Origin: Eustoma russellianum
Lineage: Eukaryota > Streptophyta > Magnoliopsida > Gentianales > Gentianaceae
Direction: 5' to 3'
Length of the DNA: 64,000 nt
NCBI GenBank assembly: GCA_036186865.1
Contig: AP025062.1
Span: forward strand, 31,477,001 to 31,541,000
In this document: in pieces, positions 46,570 through 59,322 of the stretch
Position numbering within the stretch: position 1 is the stretch's first letter
How the letters are laid out: the number at the start of each line of letters is the position of its first letter
Translations under genes and position numbers: made by a program
Notes under the pieces: generated by a model
The model's database searches: none
Told to the model about the DNA's origin: nothing
Seen by the model: only the letters and a program-made list of their open reading frames with translations

Positions 46570-48110
46570 CTACTGGAGCTAGGCAGAATGGGATGGCATC
46601 TTCAACGGCCTAAGAACTGACCTTACAGACCTTCAATAAAGCTAAGTTTTGGTACCAAGTTAGCCTTATGAGTGTAGCACAAGGGAGAGTTGGAATTTGG
46701 TTAAAATAAGTTACAGATTATTTTTAATAAAATATTTAGTAGAACTGCTCCAGTTGGAAATTCTGGAGCTGGGCAGAATTGAGCACTAATTTCAAAGGCT
46801 TAAAACAGGACCTTTTGGACCATCAATAAATCTGGTTTTTGGCACAGAGCTAGCCCCATGTGTATAGCAGAGCTGAGAGTTGGAATTGCGGTAAAATAAG
46901 TTATGATTAATTGTTAATAATATAATTGGTGAGACTGCTTAGGCTGTAAATTCTAGAACATGACAGAATGGTGTAACGTATTGAATTCCTTGAAAAGAGA
47001 TCTTGTAGATGTTCAGTAAAGCTGATTTTCGGTGTGGGGACAGCCTTGTGTGTATAGAAAATGTGAAAGTTAGAATTTTGGTAAAAAGAGTTGTAGAATA
47101 TTTTTAATAAAATAATTGGTAAAGCTGCTCAGGCTGGAAAGCCTGGAACTGAGCAGAACAGAACATCTTTTTGATTGACTCGAAAAAAGACCTTGCAGTG
47201 GTTCAATAAAGCTGATTTTTGGCATGATAACAATACCAGTCGTGAAGTGAGTACTCCAGCTGGAATTATGGTAAAAAAGTTTTGGATTAAGTTTAATGAT
47301 TTAATTGGTAACACTGCTCAATGGAAGTACTTGAACAGAGCAGAAATTAAGTAACGAGTTAGTGGACTCAAAAACGAATTTTAGGGACATGCAAATGGGT
47401 AATTTAAGGTAGGATGCTAGTCTTACATGTTTATGACATGTATGAGTTGGAATTTTGTTAAAATAAGCTAAGGATTATTTTAAAGAAATTACGCGGTAAA
47501 ACTGCTCCAGTAGAAAATTCTGGAGCTGGGCAGAATTGACCACTGACTTCAACGAATTAAAAGAGGACCTTGTGGACCTTCAATAAATCTAATTTTTGGC
47601 AAACACCTAGCCCCATAAGTGTAGTAGAGATGCCAGGTGGAATTTTTGTAAACTGAGCTATGGTTAATGTTTAATAAAATATTTGGTAAAACTGGTCAGA
47701 CATGAAAAACGAGAATTGAGCAGAATTGTGACCTCTTTTCACTGACTTGAAAAGGTACCTTGTAGAGTACCAATAAAGCTGATTTTTGGCATGATAATAA
47801 TCCTATAAGTGTAGTGAACAAGCCAGTAGAAATTTTGGTAAAATGAGTTCTGGATTATGTTTAATGAATTAATTACTAAAACTGCTCAACTGAAGTAACT
47901 GGAACCAAGCTGGAATTAAGTAACGGTTTACTGGACTCAGAAATAGGACTTAAAGATATGAAAATGGGCTAAATTTCAGTAGGATACTAATTCCATGTGT
48001 TTATAACTCGTGTGATTTGGAATTTCTGAATAACAAATTACGGATTTGACGGAATAGAATTTTTAGCAAAATGGGTCAGTTCTGGTTCAACACTTAAACC
48101 ATGTCAGAAA
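46570..48110 (+). repeat. eight tandem ~190-bp units in LTR C
   Basis: The phrase around (A/G)GTTGGAATTT recurs near 46686, 46876, 47066, 47258, 47446, 47636, 47827 and 48016. Intervals are 188-192 bp. Each unit also carries CTGGA(A/G)C..GGCAGAAT, GACCTT..CAATAAA and GGTAAAACTGCTC blocks. Units are strongly diverged within the array. The 3' LTR has the same eight (54190-55720). Confidence 0.9.
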
Positions 48111-48527
48111 GTTAATTAATTGAACCCTTTGTGGTTATAGGATTAATCCAAAAAGTTTATGGTGATCACTCAAGACGTTTAGGAGTAAGGTCACGCAAGA
48201 TAGTCAGGTTAACCTTAATATTTTGGGGGAGTGGTACGGACGCAAAATTAATGTACGGAAGCTGAAATAGTTAATAAATTAAAAATGGGGTTTCCTTAGT
48301 TCCGAAACCATGTATTATGCTATTTCACGTCATGACTTGCATGGCATATCATTCCATGTATCATGCATGTCCATATGTCACATGAATCTGATTTTATGAA
48401 TTTTATGCAAGCAAGTCTTTTCAAGCGAAAATGTTTTCAGTCATGCATGAAAAGTTTTTACGGTCCCATGTTTTTAAAGCAAGCTTCATGATTCCTTTGC
48501 CGGCCAAGAATGCGACTAGCCCGACTC

Positions 48528-48774
48528 CAGACCTGGGGTTAATTGGTCTGATGACATGATATGTTCTGGACCCGTTCAGATCCGGGGTTAATTGATCTGA
48601 TATCTGTTCTGGACCCGTTCAGATCCGGGATTAATTGATCTGATATCTGTTCTGGACCCGTTTAGATCCGGAGTTAATTGATCTGATATCTGTTCTGGAC
48701 CCGTCCCATACCCGGGGTTAATTGGTCTGATGATATGTTCTGGACCCGCTCAGATTCGGGGTTAATTGATCTGA
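48528..48774 (+). repeat. hairpin array in LTR C (six units)
   Basis: Units at 48528-48550 (CAGACC/GGTCTG), 48577-48599 (CAGATC/GATCTG), 48620-48642 (CAGATC/GATCTG), 48663-48685 (TAGATC/GATCTG), 48707-48729 (CATACC/GGTCTG) and 48751-48773 (CAGATT/GATCTG). All have an 11-nt loop close to CGGGGTTAATT. TGTTCTGGACCCG separates most units, giving about 43-bp spacing. Confidence 0.92.
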
Positions 48775-49482
48775 CACTCCGTTTTTACGACATGTTACTT
48801 TATGGGACCAAAATGATGTTTTGACATGACATGACATCATGCATTGTATCTTGCATAACTCACGATCATGAGGACATGTTGCATGTTACAGTTAATGGTT
48901 ATAAGTTATTATTGGTATAGTATTACCTAAACACATGCTTTAGTCGAACGTCAAGCAAGCTCAGGTTTAAGATCAGGTATGAATTATGATTATTGAGGTT
49001 TTCGGGGTAATACATTCATGTTATGATTCTTTACGTATTTCATGGTAGTTTATTCTATTCTTGTTGGGTGATTTTTATCACTCACACTTTATTTTTCCCC
49101 AGAACCAGATAATGCCAAGATAGAATGGATCGAGGATGAGCCAAGGGTACCTTATCCATGGGCGAGGAGATATGAAGGGAGCTAAGCTTAAGGACTTTTG
49201 TGCTGCCAAGACGTTTGGTATTATGACTATGATTGAACTCTCTGGATTTCAGTTATGTTATTTTGAGGGATTGCTACTTTGGAGCTTAGTTGTTTCGTAA
49301 CGTATGTTTAGTTTGAAAAGTTTTAATTCTGCCTAAATTTTAGTACCATGTTAAATGTTAGCATGGAAGCCCACGACTTATGTTATGGATTTTCGCATGT
49401 TACGTATGACGCTTTGTACTCTCCTTAGTGAAGTACGACGGGTGCACCGTATCCGGACGAGGCCCGGGTGCGGGGCGCTACA

Positions 49483-52045
49483 GGTGGTATCAGAGCCGAG
49501 GCTCCAGATCCGGGCAGAATATAGAACTAAGTTATGAACGTAGTCAACTAAGTTATGATCGTAGTCAACTAAGTTATGATCGTAGTCAACTAAGTTATGA
49601 TCGTAGTCAACTAAGTTTGATCTTAGATCTAAGTCATGATCCTAGATGAGAGTTGACCTTAGACTAGGATGACTTAGACTGGAAATTAGGGGTTTGTCCG
49701 GATGATAAAACCCTATTCGATGGCCATCTATGGAATGTAATCATGCCTGCTTGCAAGACCTTAAGATCGTATCTGGATTACAAATTAAATTTTGTCGCTA
49801 CTCTGAATATTTATGCCTTAAGTGAGACTCCGACACTTCGTAGTGCGGATGACACCACAATTCGGTAAAATGACATCATCACTATCACCCAGTAGGCAGT
49901 AAACTTTACTAGCAATAGTTAGCAAGAACACGTATTCCAAGGTTGGCAAGGAATTTAGTTCATAGTAGGCAGAAAGATGGTTAGGTAAAGTTGAAGATAG
50001 CTTCATGACGATACAGATACCGAATAGGATAAAAAAAGTACAGAATATCTGACTGTTTTTGAACAAGTAAGGAGTTAACCAAAGACACTAACCTAGACCA
50101 AAAGAGTGCTTAATGCAGAAATCCCTGAAACATCAAAACCCGTAACAGGTACGCCCAATCACTTAATTTAAATCTGAAGTACCTATGTCTTTCAACCAGT
50201 TATATACGGTCATTAGAGCAATGCGATAGAGAATCTTAGGAAAGATTTCTACAAAGCCAGTAACATGAGGACAAAGAAGACAACTAGAGTAACACAACTA
50301 AAGCGTAAAAACTAGAATAAGTTATCAAATTGCTCTTAACGGTTGGATTAGTACCATAATAGTCGGAGCTCAATAAGGTTTCCATGGAAGATAAATACCA
50401 GTTTCCTAGGATCAATGATTTGTTTGACCACTTCGGGAAACAAAAGTGTTAACAAAACTGAATTACAAACTGACTATTTCCAAGGAGAGAACCAAGCTCG
50501 AGGAAGAACTTCGGCCCTAGGTTTGATTATTACGAGATTGGAGTGTCGACAAAACGGATGAGTCAGTAAGGACTTGGCGCAAGATTGGGGTTTCACCATT
50601 CTATAAGAGTACAATCTCAGACTAAGGTACGAGTCATCATATATGTATTTTAGGGAAGAAATTTCTAACACCGATTGAAACGCTTTTATGGCTAACGCAT
50701 GGATACAGAAGGATGTTTATCGAACGAAAGCGTATGGTTCACAGTCAGGACTTAAGGACCTATGTCATGAAAAGAAGGAAACTCCAATAGTACGTAATCA
50801 TGATAGGTCAATTATATCATACTAACCCTGAAGGAATATCGTTGTCGGAATTTAACTCACTAAGACAAGGGCCAGGCATTTCCGTACTCATTCATTACTT
50901 CGGGACAGTATGTTCCTTTGACTATGAGAGATGAAAGGTTTAGACCCCCAGATCAAATTAGGCTAAGTTAAGTCGTATTCAAGGACCTTTGGTGAATTAT
51001 TGGAGGGCCGCTATGGAGCGGAATGTGATGGTAAGGGGACGAAAGAATGAAAGAAACGATTTAACAAGCAAACGAAGTAGAAGGTGGAAACCGTATCCAT
51101 ATAAGGCTAGTTTATGCGGATGACAAAGAAACAACCAAGGTATGCCTAATAAGTGTAAAGTACCTATGTCCTCTGCTCTACTTCCTATTAACCAAGTAGG
51201 AGTGATTATGATAGTTTCCTTAAGTTATGATGAGTAGACCACAAGCAAGTAGGTAAGGTTATTAGTGATAACATTACTAAGTATGACACTGTGTATGGGA
51301 TGCAGGGTCTTCGTCATGATGCGTCACTATTAGCACTTGTACCCATTTTATTGCACTATGCGGGGAATTGGTCATGACTATGAAAACCATGTTTTAAGAT
51401 AACGGGCCACCTTAGGATGATTTGAAATGTCATAAAGGGAACATAAGTTTCAAAGGAGAACCCACAACTTCTAGTTCGATTCTATGAAATGATCGCAAAA
51501 GGGGTAAAAGTTAGTACGTAATAAGGCAATCAGCAAGACGGATGAATACGGGACATACCTTATGAAGAGCTTGGTATGTGTAGCGTATGGGAATTATCCC
51601 GGGTGTCTTTGGAAGCTATTTTGTAAATAGGATGACCGTTACATGATCACTGAAAGGATGTTTATAGAAAAGAGCTAATGGTCTATACCCCAGAGTTAAT
51701 GATCTCTACCTAGTTGTTCATTTTTAAAAAGGAAATTATAAGCCTGCTATGATCATGATTACACAGAAGGGATTTCATTATCAAGTACATAGTATCAAGG
51801 TTGCGAGTGCTTGATATGGGATAGGTTACGATAACACCTTTCGAGAATTAGAACAAGTTCTGATGAGACCTCTAAGTTGAATGGAACAAAGCAGTTCTGA
51901 GGGAACTAAATAGACGCTTTATGCGATCTTATTTACCTAAAGAAGAAGCCACATGGGAAACGGAAGGCAACGTGAGGAGTAGACGCCTCATCTTTTTGAC
52001 TAGTTCTGAAGTTTCGAGGATGAAACTTATGATAAGGGGGGAGGA
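49483..52045 (+). pseudogene. decayed internal region of element C
   Basis: Primer site TGGTATCAGAGCC at 49485-49497, then a four-fold 20-bp repeat (AACTAAGTTATGATCGTAGTC type, 49536-49615). No ORF above about 80 codons has content. Faint gypsy traces remain: KYQFPRINDLFDHFG near 50395-50440 (RT) and a chromodomain-like EATWE near 51942-51960. A GAGGATGAAAC motif follows near 52018 and the polypurine tract AAGGGGGGAGGA is at 52034-52045. Sequence at about 51020-51715 is similar to the reverse complement of parts of 62566-64000. The element needs proteins supplied from elsewhere. Confidence 0.75.
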
Positions 52046-52368
52046 TGTTGTACCCCAACAACCATGTACGTGAAACTATGATTAAGTGACGGAATGAAAA
52101 CGATGATTTCCTTAAGTGCACGTTACTTAAGCCAACTTAACACTCTTTACTTAAATACTTTTGAGATGATACTAAATAATTAAATAAGGGGATTTCAAGA
52201 AAGTGATACATGAAATATATTAATAATACATACCAATATATAGGTATGTGCGTGTATAGGATATATGCATAGGAAATGTATATGTACATATATGCGTGTA
52301 TATAGAAAAATATATGTATATATATATACAACATAAACACATATGGGCGCATGTATATATTGTCATGA

Positions 52369-52451
<83 letters not shown>

Positions 52452-52561
52452 AAGATACATATGTATATGTATAAAGTACATATAGGCGTGTATACATGTG
52501 TATATGTGGATACATGTACACTAATATATGTTTTAGGTGACATGCACATTGTACATCCTAC

Positions 52562-52597
<36 letters not shown>

Positions 52598-55500
52598 TAT
52601 GCTAATCTTGGAATACAATAAATTAAAGAAAACAATATAACACATAAATTAAAGAAAAATGCAAAAAAAATCAAAATTGTCCAAAGAACCCCTTCCAAAA
52701 CCCAATTTTCGGCCAAGACCCCCAAAAGGGTTCTAGAATCCCCTTAATTCTCTAATCCACCCTTAAAATCTAAAATAACTAATTATAATTATAATTAAAA
52801 CAATAAAATTCAAGCATGCAAGACAAGATGAATAAAATAGCTAAGGCATGCAAGAGGAAAATAATAAACAAATAGAAAGGATGTTTGCATGGGAGACAAA
52901 ACATGGTCAAAAGTGATCTCCTCACAAGACCCAAACTTCTCTTTTTCTACCTTTCATGAAGCCTTGTTCCCTTGACCCTCCCCTTCCCAACCAACGCCCC
53001 CTCCCCCTTACAACCCTAGTGGTTTTAAATTTTTTTGCAAGACAACCTCAATTCATTCCATCTTGAAATTCCTCTCAAGAAAGACCAAGCCAACACTTAA
53101 GAAAGTTTTTCATCTCCCTCCACACTCCAACATTTCGGCCCCTCCATCCTTGAAGGCTAGAAGCTCTCATTCAAGTTCCATCTTCTAGCCAACAAGTGTT
53201 TAGGTAAGTTTTCTTCTAAGTCCATTAAGTAACTTCTTCATGCATAATAGTGAAGCTCACATGGTTTCTTCCCTCCACCCCAAAACCGTAGCCTCCATGT
53301 CCAACTAGGTGGAAACATCAACTCTCTTAGCTGATGTTATCTTTTTACACTTGAAGTTCCACTCCAAGCCTACTTTGGTAAGATGTTCTAGCCTCAATTG
53401 AAACTCTATTTTTACTATTGAATGAAAACTAACCCTCTTCCTTCCTCTCCATCAAAACCGTGTAACCAAGGGTGAAGAAGGAAGTGGATTTCAACTCAAC
53501 TCACTTCATAACCAAGCAAAGACAATAGCTTTAGCTTGAAGAGGCAAATATAAAATGATCTCTCATGATTTATTTAAAGAGTTAGTGACTTGAATGCTTA
53601 GAGGTCCTTAAGATTTGATCTTTAGTGGAATATTCTACGTTTAAGATTATTTCTTAGAGATTCCTTAAGAACAATGCATTTCATGTGGCTTATTCTCTCA
53701 AAGATGGAATCTTTTATTACATGCATTTAGTTTCAAGGCTGTTTTGAGATTATTTAAGGTGCAACTAAGTGAGTCTAGGTAAGATTGATTCTTGCTTGAA
53801 ATTTGAAAGGTCTAAGAAAAGCATGCATGTGAAAGATAGGAGTTTCATGAGGTTGTTTGTAAGATTAGATTAAGATGACTCTTGGATGTGATTGCATGCT
53901 TGAATATATGTTACAAAATGAGGTTAAGGTACCACCTAGGTTTCGGCTCTAAGGAGGGAAGAGAAGGTGAGTAGTGTCTTTAAGGAAGAACACTTGTTTT
54001 GGTGCATGCATGATACTTGCTTGAAATACTATCTACAACTGTTTGGTATATGGAAAAAGTGACCTTATAATGAGAATGAAATCTGGACATTTATGCAATA
54101 AGGTGTAAGTGGTAATCAATAATATATCTCATAAGAACAAGATGAATGGTGGACCTTTGACTTGAACCAATGACAAGATATCAAACTACTGGAGCTAGGC
54201 AGAATGGGATGGCATCTTCAACGGCCTAAGAACTGACCTTACAGACCTTCAATGAAGCTAATTTTTGGTACCAAGTTAGCCTTATGAGTATAGAACAAGT
54301 GACAGTTAGAATTTTGTTAAAATAAGATAGATTATTTTTAATAAAATATTTAATAGAACTGCTCCAGTTGGAAATTCTGGAGCTGGGCAGAATTGAGCAC
54401 TAATTTCAACGGCTTAAAACAGGACCTTTTAGACCTTCAATAAATCTTATTTTTGGCACAGAGCTAGCCCCATGTGTATAGCAGAGCTTAGAGTTAGAAT
54501 TTCGGTAAAATAAGTTATGGTTAATTTTTAATAAAATAATTGGTGAGACTGCTCAGGCTGTAAATTCTGGAACATGACAGAATGGTGTAACGTTTTGAAT
54601 GGCTTGAAAAGAGATCTTGTAGATGTTCAGTAAAGCTGATTTTCGGTGTGGGGACAGCCTTGTGTGTATAGAAAATGTGAAAGTTGGAATTTTGGTAAAA
54701 GGAGTTGTAGAATATTTTTAATAAAATAATTGGTAAAGCTGCTCAGGATGGAAAGCCTGGAACTGAGCAGAACAGAACATCTTTTTGATTGACTCGAAAA
54801 AAGACCTTGCAGTGGTTCAATAAAGCTGATTTTTGGCATGATAATAATACCAGGCGTGCAGTGAGTACTCCAGCTGGAATTATGGTAAAACAAGTTTTGG
54901 ATTAATTTTAATGATTTAATTGGTAACACTGCTCAATGGGAAGTACTGGAACAGAGCAGAAATTAAGTAACGAGTCTGTGGACTCAAAATTAAGTAAGAA
55001 ATCTTAGGGACATGAAAATGGGCTAATTTTAGGTAGGATGCTAGTCTTACATGTTTATGACATGTATGAGTTGTTATTGTGTTAAAATAAGCTAAGGATT
55101 ATTTTTAAGAAATTACGCGGTAAAACTGCTCCAGTAGCAAATTCTAGAGCTGGGCAGAATTGGCCACTGACTTCAACGAATTAAGAGAGGACCTTGTAGA
55201 CCTTCAATAAATTTGATTTTTGGCACAAACCTAGCCCCATGAGTGTAGTAGAGATGCCAGCTGGAATTTTGGTAAAATGAGCTATGGTTATTTTTTTAAA
55301 AAAATATTTGGTAAGACTGGTCAGACCTGAAAAACGGGAATTGAGCAGAATTATGACCTCTTTTCACTGACTTGAAAAGGTACCTTGTAGAGTACCAATA
55401 AAGCTGATTTTTGGCATGATAATAATCCTATAAGTGTAGTGAACAAGACAACAGAAATTTTGGTAAAATGAGTTCTGGATTATATTTAATGAATTAATTA

Positions 55501-57108
55501 CTAAAACTGCTCAACTGAAGTCACTGGAACCAAGCTGGAATTAAGTAAGGGTTTACTGGACTCAGAAATAGGAGTTAAAGATATGAAAATGGGCTAAATT
55601 TCAGCAGGATACTAATTCCATATGTTTATAATTTGTGTGATTTGGAATTTCTGAATAACGAATTACGGATTTGCCGGAATAGAATTTTTAGCAAAATGGG
55701 TCAGTTCTGGTTCAACACTTAAACCATGTCAGAAAGTTAATTAATTGAACCCTTTGTGGTTATAGGATTAATCCAAAAATTTTATGGTGATCACTCAAGA
55801 CGTTTAGGAGTAAGGTCACGCAAGATAGTCAGGTTAACCTTAATGTTTTGGGGAGTGGTACGGACGCAAAGTGAATGTACGGAAGCTGAAATAGTTAATA
55901 AATTAAAAATAGGGTTTCCTTAGTTCCGAAACCATTCGTTATGCTATTTCACATCATGACTTGCATGGCATATCATTCCATGTATCATGCATGTCCATAT
56001 GTCACATGAATCTGATTTTATGAATTTTGTGCAAGCAAGTCTTTTCAAGTGAAAATGTTTTCAGTCATGCATGAAAAGTTTTTACGGTCCCATGTTTTTA
56101 AAGCAAGCTTCATGATTCCTTTGTCGGCCAAGCATGCGACTAGCTCGACTCCAGACCCGAGGTTAATTGGTCTGATGACATGATATGTTCTGGACCCGTT
56201 CAGATCCGGGGTTAATTGTTCTGATATCTGTTCTGGACCCGTTCAGATCCGGGGTTAATTGATCTGATATCTATTCTGGACCAGTTCAGTTCCGGGGTTA
56301 ATTAATCTGATATCTGTTCTGGACCCGTCCTAGACCTGGGGTTAATTGGTCTGATGATATGTTCTGGACCCGCTCAGATCCAGGGTTAATTGATCTGACA
56401 CTCCGTTTTTACGACATGTTACTTTATAGGACCAAAACGATGTTTTGACATGACATGACATCATGCATTGTATCTTGCATAACTCACGATCATGGGGACA
56501 ATGTTGCATGTTACAGTTAATGGTTATAAGTTATTATTGGTATAGCATTACCTAAACACAAGCTTAAGCCGAATGTCAAGCAAGCTCAGGATTTAAGATC
56601 AGGTATGAATTATGATTATTGAGGTTTTCGGGGTAATACATTCATGTTATGATTCTTTACGTATTTCATGGTAGTTTATTGTATTCATGTTGGGTGATTT
56701 TTATCACTCACACTTTATTTTTCCCTAGAACCAGATAATGCCAAGATAGAATGGATCGAAGATGAGCCGAGGGTACCTTATCCATGGGCGAGGAGAAATG
56801 AAGGGAGCTAAGCTTAAGGACTTTTGTGCTGCCTAGACGTTTTGTATTATGACTATGATTGAACTCTTTGGATTTCAGTTATGTTATTTTGAGGGATTGC
56901 TACTTTGGAGCTTAGTTGTTTCGTAACGTATGTTTAGTTTGAAAAGTTTTAATTCTGCCTAAATTTTAGTACCATGTTAAATGTTAGCATGGAAGTCCAC
57001 GACTTATGTTATGGATTTTCGCATGTTACGCATGACGCTTTGTACTCTCCTTAGTGAAGTACGGCGGGTGCACCGTATCCAGACGAGGCTCGGGTGCGGG
57101 GCACTATA
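52046..57108 (+). repeat. 3' LTR of element C
   Basis: A 5063-bp mate of 44451-49482, with the same microsatellites, eight ~190-bp units and hairpins (about 56148-56400). It ends CACTATA where the 5' copy has CGCTACA, so the terminal CA has become TA. Confidence 0.95.
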
Positions 57109-57113
57109 GGTTT

Positions 57114-59322
57114 TATTGCAAGATATACGACAATGTCATGACACATGCATGGAACCTTGGATTATCTCTGGTGATTTTAACATGTTCTTATCACCTCTGG
57201 ATCATAAAGGCACCTCTCCCCCAGTCATTTCGGCTCTACAAGATTTTAATGACGCTGTCCAATATGCTGCGTTGCAGTTGGTGCCTCACGTTGGAACGCG
57301 GTATACATGGCAAGGTGGACGTGGTTTAGGCCGAGTATGGCGCGGGTTGGATTGGGTATTTTTTAATGAAGGTTTTTATAACGTCTTTCCATTGTTGAAA
57401 GTAACACACCTAAGCCGAACTACACCAGATCACTGCCCGTTGTTGTTGCAATGTTCGAACGAACTGTCACATGGTCCCAAACAGTTTCGCTTTTTGACAG
57501 CATGGACCTCTCACCCAGACTTTATGATATTTGCGAAAACTGCTTGGTCAACATACCCTAAAGTTGGAGGAATGCGCGGTTTGTGTGCAAAGCTGTGTGC
57601 ATTTAAAAAGGACATTGCGCGATGGAACAAAGAAGTCTTTGGCAATATCTTTAATATGGTGGATACCGCAGAGCAGAGAGCACGATCAACAGAGATTGCA
57701 TATGATAATGACCCTACCGAGCATAATCGCATGACATATTTTGAAGCTCAATCAGAATTGAGGCAGGCCACAAAGATTGAATGGAATATTGGAAGCAAAA
57801 GGCTGGTGTTAAGTGGCTTAAGGAGGGAGACTGCAGCACTCGATACTTCCATTCCATTGTTAAAGATAATCATCGACGTCAGCGCTTGCATGGTATTTAT
57901 GCGGAGAATGGTAATTACTGTGACTCTACTGACAGTATAGGGCTAGCTGCGGTAGAGCATATCACGCGTATGTTTACGGCCCAACCGGTGGACGACGGCA
58001 CATCATTCCTTTCTTCAGTCCCATCGTTGGTTACATCTGAGGATAATGCTATGCTTACTACTATCCCATCATTGAAAGAAGTTAAAGATGTAGTTTTGAG
58101 CTTAGATCCCCATAGCGCCACTGGCCCGGATGGATTTAATGGATGGTTTTTTCACAGTTGTCGGGAGATCATATGCATGGATGTATATAATGCAGTGCAA
58201 GAATCCTTTCTTGGTTTCCCAGTTCCTCATGCCATGGCCAATTTGATGATTGTGTTGATACCCAAAGGTACTTCCCAACGTACCTTCAATGACTTTGGCC
58301 CATTGCATTATCTACCTTCATGAGTAAGATTCAAACACACATTCTTGCCACGCGCTTGAATACTCTTCTACCTAAGATAATTTCCCCAGAACAAGCGGGA
58401 TTCCAGAAGGGAAGAGGAATTACGGAGCAGGTTTTGTTAGCCAATGAACTAATTCATTGGTTGGACAAAGGTACTCGCCCAAACAAAGTCATTCTCAAAT
58501 TGGATATGGCGAAGGCATTTGATAAGGTAAACTGGCAATATCTACAATCTATCTTGAAGAGTTTTGGCTTCTCCTCCTTTTTTATCACATTAGTTCTAAA
58601 TCACTTGTAAGGTACACATATTTCCATCTTGGTTAATGGCGCCACACATGGATTTTTCAGACCCATTAGAGGAGTCAAGCAGGGGGATCCCCTTTCACCT
58701 CTTCTATTTATATTGGCAGCTGAAGGCTTTAGTCGTGGTCTAAAACAGTTGATTGCCCAAGATGTTCTCTTGCCATACTACATAGGCCGACTTCCTATGA
58801 TCATCTCGCATCTTTCTTATGCAGATGATTTGCTCATTTTTCTTGCAGCCAATCGACGGAATTTGCATAACTTCAAGCAATTTCTATCTACATACGAGTG
58901 AGTTCCGGGACAAGCAGTAAACTGGCATAAAAGTTTTGTGGTATATTCGGATGCAGTTACTGTCTCGCAGCGTCATGCCTTTACTACTCTACTTGGTATG
59001 CGGCAATCTAGCCTACCAATGAAATATTTGGGATCACATTTACATAAAAGCATCACCCGCTCTAGCCACTGTCAAGATGCTCCACCATGTGGATTCCAAA
59101 TTAAATGGCTGGCATGCGAAATCGTTAAGCATAGCAGGCAGAATTGTGCTCATCCGTTCGGTCCTATTATCCATACCTATGCATGTTCTCACAACTTCTT
59201 GTCTACCACGTAGCATTATTCATGCTTTAGAGAGACGCTTTGCTGTATTTACATGGGGTGCTGATCGTCGCCAATGGTTGAAGTGGTCTACCATATGTTG
59301 CTCGAATTTTGAGGGGGGTCTG
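57114..59322 (+). pseudogene. ORF2 of LINE-D continued: endonuclease end and reverse transcriptase
   Basis: The endonuclease resumes with ISGDFNMFL, then LGRVWRGLDWVF and TTPDHCPLLL (catalytic His region). A linker leads, after a frameshift near 57780, to YWKQKAGVKWLKEGDCSTRY and the RT fingers (SATGPDGFNGWFF). A second shift at 58320 opens the RT palm: QAGFQKGRGITEQVLLANEL, KLDMAKAFDKVNW, GVKQGDPLSPLLF and the active site SYADDLLIF. Stops at 58608 and 58899 and a shift near 59075 follow. The sequence ends in the post-RT region (WLKWSTICC) where element E begins. Catalytic motifs are intact but the frame is not. Confidence 0.9.

Larger units (their letters stand above)
44451..49482 (+). repeat. 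5' LTR of element C
   Basis: Starts TGTTGTACCCC and ends GGGGCGCTACA. It includes a (CA)n(TA)n microsatellite (44773-44849), a donor-like TAGGTAAGTT at 45581, eight units of a ~190-bp repeat (about 46570-48110), a hairpin array (48528-48774), and a TTTTTCCCCAG acceptor-like tract ending at 49102. After it a short reading IEWIEDEPRVPYP resembles the matching place in LTR A. Confidence 0.95.
44451..57108 (+). mobile_element. gypsy element C, long-LTR (LARD-like) derivative
   Basis: A 12,658-bp element with duplication GGTTT (44446-44450, 57109-57113) inside LINE-D. LTRs are 5032 bp (44451-49482) and 5063 bp (52046-57108). The internal region is only 2563 bp, with no intact ORF. It has an initiator-tRNA-Met primer site and a polypurine tract. 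LTRs of about 5 kb around a short non-coding interior are the hallmark of LARDs. Gypsy ancestry is visible in weak RT and chromodomain relics. LTR ends resemble A (TGTTGTACCCCAACA start). Confidence 0.92.
42625..59322 (+). mobile_element. LINE-D, near complete at the 5' end, split by element C
   Basis: Segments 42625-44450 and 57114-59322 are one LINE interrupted by element C. Across the joint the endonuclease reading continues without loss (…QNRQV then LLQDIRQ…). ORF1 and most of ORF2 are present. The right end is cut at 59323 by element E, so RNase H and the 3' UTR would lie beyond the window. The 5' end sits on a TA tract. Confidence 0.9.

Noticed and set aside
48528..48774. CRISPR-like appearance of the 43-bp array (also 12715-12985)
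   Set aside because: Spacers are not unique, units are degenerate, no cas genes occur, and the arrays are inside eukaryotic LTRs.
44451..57108. The two 5-kb copies as a segmental duplication
   Set aside because: TG..CA ends, primer site, polypurine tract and a 5-bp target duplication identify them as LTRs.
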